NCBI RefSeq assembly: GCF_003044185.1
Contig: NZ_PYYB01000005.1
Location: 124,001-188,000, forward strand
From: Paraconexibacter algicola
GTDB taxonomy: Bacteria; Actinomycetota; Thermoleophilia; Solirubrobacterales; Solirubrobacteraceae
Reading direction: 5' to 3'
Length of the DNA: 64,000 bases
A model generated the notes under the pieces. That model did not search any database. It was not told the origin of the DNA and saw nothing but the letters and a program-made list of their open reading frames with translations. The position numbers and the translations under genes are program-made. Each line of letters starts with the position of its first letter. Positions within the stretch are counted from its first letter, which is position 1. Of this stretch, positions 63,145-64,000 are shown one piece after another.

Positions 63145-64000
63145 GACGCGGCCAGAAGACCGCCGATCCGTTCCGCGTCGGGCTGCTCGTGCTCGTCCTC
63201 GCCGTCGTCGGCGTCTACTTCGGCTTCACGAAGGCCAACCCGCTCGCCGACCCGTTCGAGATGAAGGCCGCGTTCCGCGACGCCGCGGGCGTCAAGGCCA
63301 AGTCGCCGGTGCGCGTCGCCGGCGTCACCGTCGGCGAGGTCACGAAGGTCGAGAAGCCCGACCCCGGGTCGCCCGGCGTCGTCGTGACGATGAAGCTCCA
63401 GGACCGCGGCCTGCCCGTGCACCGCGACGCGCGCCTGAAGATCCGGCCGCGGATCTTCCTCGAGGGCAACGTCTTCATCGACATGACGCCCGGGTCGCCG
63501 ACCGCGCCGGTCGTCGGGGACGGCGACACGATCCCGCTCACGCAGACCGCGGCGCCCGTCGGCCTCGGCAAGGTCCTCGAGTCGCTGCAGGCGAACACCC
63601 GCGAGGACCTGCAGACCGTGCTGCAGGAGTACGGCAGCGCGCTGCAGGACGGCGGCGCGGCGGGCTTCAACCGCTCGATCCAGTACTGGGAGCCCGCCTA
63701 CCGCGACGGCGCGATCGTCGCCGACGCCACCCGCGGCATCCTCATCCACGACCTGTCGAACTACGTCGACCGCGCCGGCGTCGTCGCCCAGGCGCTCGAC
63801 CGCGACCCGGCCGCGCTCAAGGGCCTGATCACGAACTTCTCGACGGTCGCGGGCGCCTTCCAGGCCGAGCAGGGCAACCTGCGCCGCGCCGTCGACGTCC
63901 TCGACGACACGCTGGAGACCGGCTACCGCGCGCTCGGGGAGCTCAACACCGCCCTGCCGCCGCTGCGCCGCTTGGCGCGCGAGCTGCGTCCGGCCGTCCG
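63141..64000 (+). CDS. Mce/MlaD-family lipid-transport protein (4th, cut by window end)
   Basis: The first 286 residues of a further Mce subunit: anchor (VGLLVLVLAVVGVYFGFTKA), MCE domain (about 38-112, FEMKAAFRDAAGVKAKSPVR, IFLEGNVFIDMTPG) and the beginning of the helical region (LKGLITNFSTVAGAFQAEQG). The frame is open at base 64000, so the C-terminus lies outside. ATG 63141 overlaps the previous stop. Confidence 0.9.
   Translation, partial: MRRGQKTADPFRVGLLVLVLAVVGVYFGFTKANPLADPFEMKAAFRDAAGVKAKSPVRVAGVTVGEVTKVEKPDPGSPGVVVTMKLQDRGLPVHRDARLKIRPRIFLEGNVFIDMTPGSPTAPVVGDGDTIPLTQTAAPVGLGKVLESLQANTREDLQTVLQEYGSALQDGGAAGFNRSIQYWEPAYRDGAIVADATRGILIHDLSNYVDRAGVVAQALDRDPAALKGLITNFSTVAGAFQAEQGNLRRAVDVLDDTLETGYRALGELNTALPPLRRLARELRPAV

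Overview
The window is very GC-rich DNA (by eye about three quarters G+C) with densely packed genes, many GTG starts, ATGA/GTGA stop-start overlaps, and a large number of genes whose start codon lies only 6-10 bases downstream of a TANNNT -10 hexamer (leaderless transcription). Together with Mce/MlaD-type lipid-transport proteins, an InhA-type enoyl reductase, MaoC dehydratase, two-domain acyl-CoA carboxylase AccD, TAT-exported enzymes and a guanidine-III riboswitch, this points to an actinobacterium. The style of the proteins fits a deep-branching class such as Thermoleophilia (Solirubrobacterales: Conexibacter/Patulibacter-like). That placement is inference. No phage, IS, CRISPR or plasmid genes were seen, so this looks like an ordinary chromosomal segment.

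Layout. 1-3049: end of a GT2-GtrA glycosyltransferase and a PMT-like membrane glycosyltransferase. 3086-6753: truA, surE, ligA. 6750-8303: a secreted fibronectin-like repeat protein on the minus strand. 8393-10898: a tight methyltransferase / PhyH dioxygenase / methyltransferase operon of unknown product. 10908-15980 (minus): a frameshifted PBP4-type carboxypeptidase, a HisC-like aminotransferase, a membrane protein, a long-chain acyl-CoA synthetase and a tiny helix-turn-helix-like protein. 16022-18517: NIF3-family protein and, divergently, an ECF sigma factor fused to an anti-sigma-like zinc finger and membrane segment, apparently started at an ATC codon. 18574-20082: small protein, topoisomerase IB, tRNA-Pro(CGG). 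20216-23243: DHA2 drug exporter with coupled small protein, its divergent TetR repressor with three operators, and a second TetR. 23316-27340: TAT propeller protein, TAT sulfatase and an unrecognised protein. 27362-31845: small protein, secreted crystallin/M15-like protein, acyl-CoA dehydrogenase, ABC-2 exporter. 31858-35012: bioA, and a GAF histidine kinase/NarL regulator pair.

35121-42187 is an eight-gene type II fatty acid synthesis operon: fabD-fabH-fabG-acpP-fabF-accD-maoC-fabI(inhA-like). It supplies malonyl transfer, initiation, condensation, both reductions and dehydration from one transcript. 42270-42659 is a Gdx/SugE guanidinium exporter under a guanidine-III riboswitch. 42755-49153 holds PhoD phosphatase, a secreted protein, AraC/VOC pair, an LLM flavin oxidoreductase and a secreted CocE/S15-like hydrolase. 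49126-55097 (minus) holds a hybrid histidine kinase and a lipid-modification operon (FAD amine-oxidase-like protein, a DUF1365-cyclopropane synthase fusion, an alpha/beta hydrolase). 55173-57255 holds an M23 peptidase behind a long structured leader (possible c-di-AMP element) and a DUF808 membrane protein. 57280-58452 is an acyl-CoA dehydrogenase, and 58611 to the window end is a run of four Mce proteins, the last cut by the edge. Lipid synthesis, modification, transport and oxidation is the main theme of the second half.
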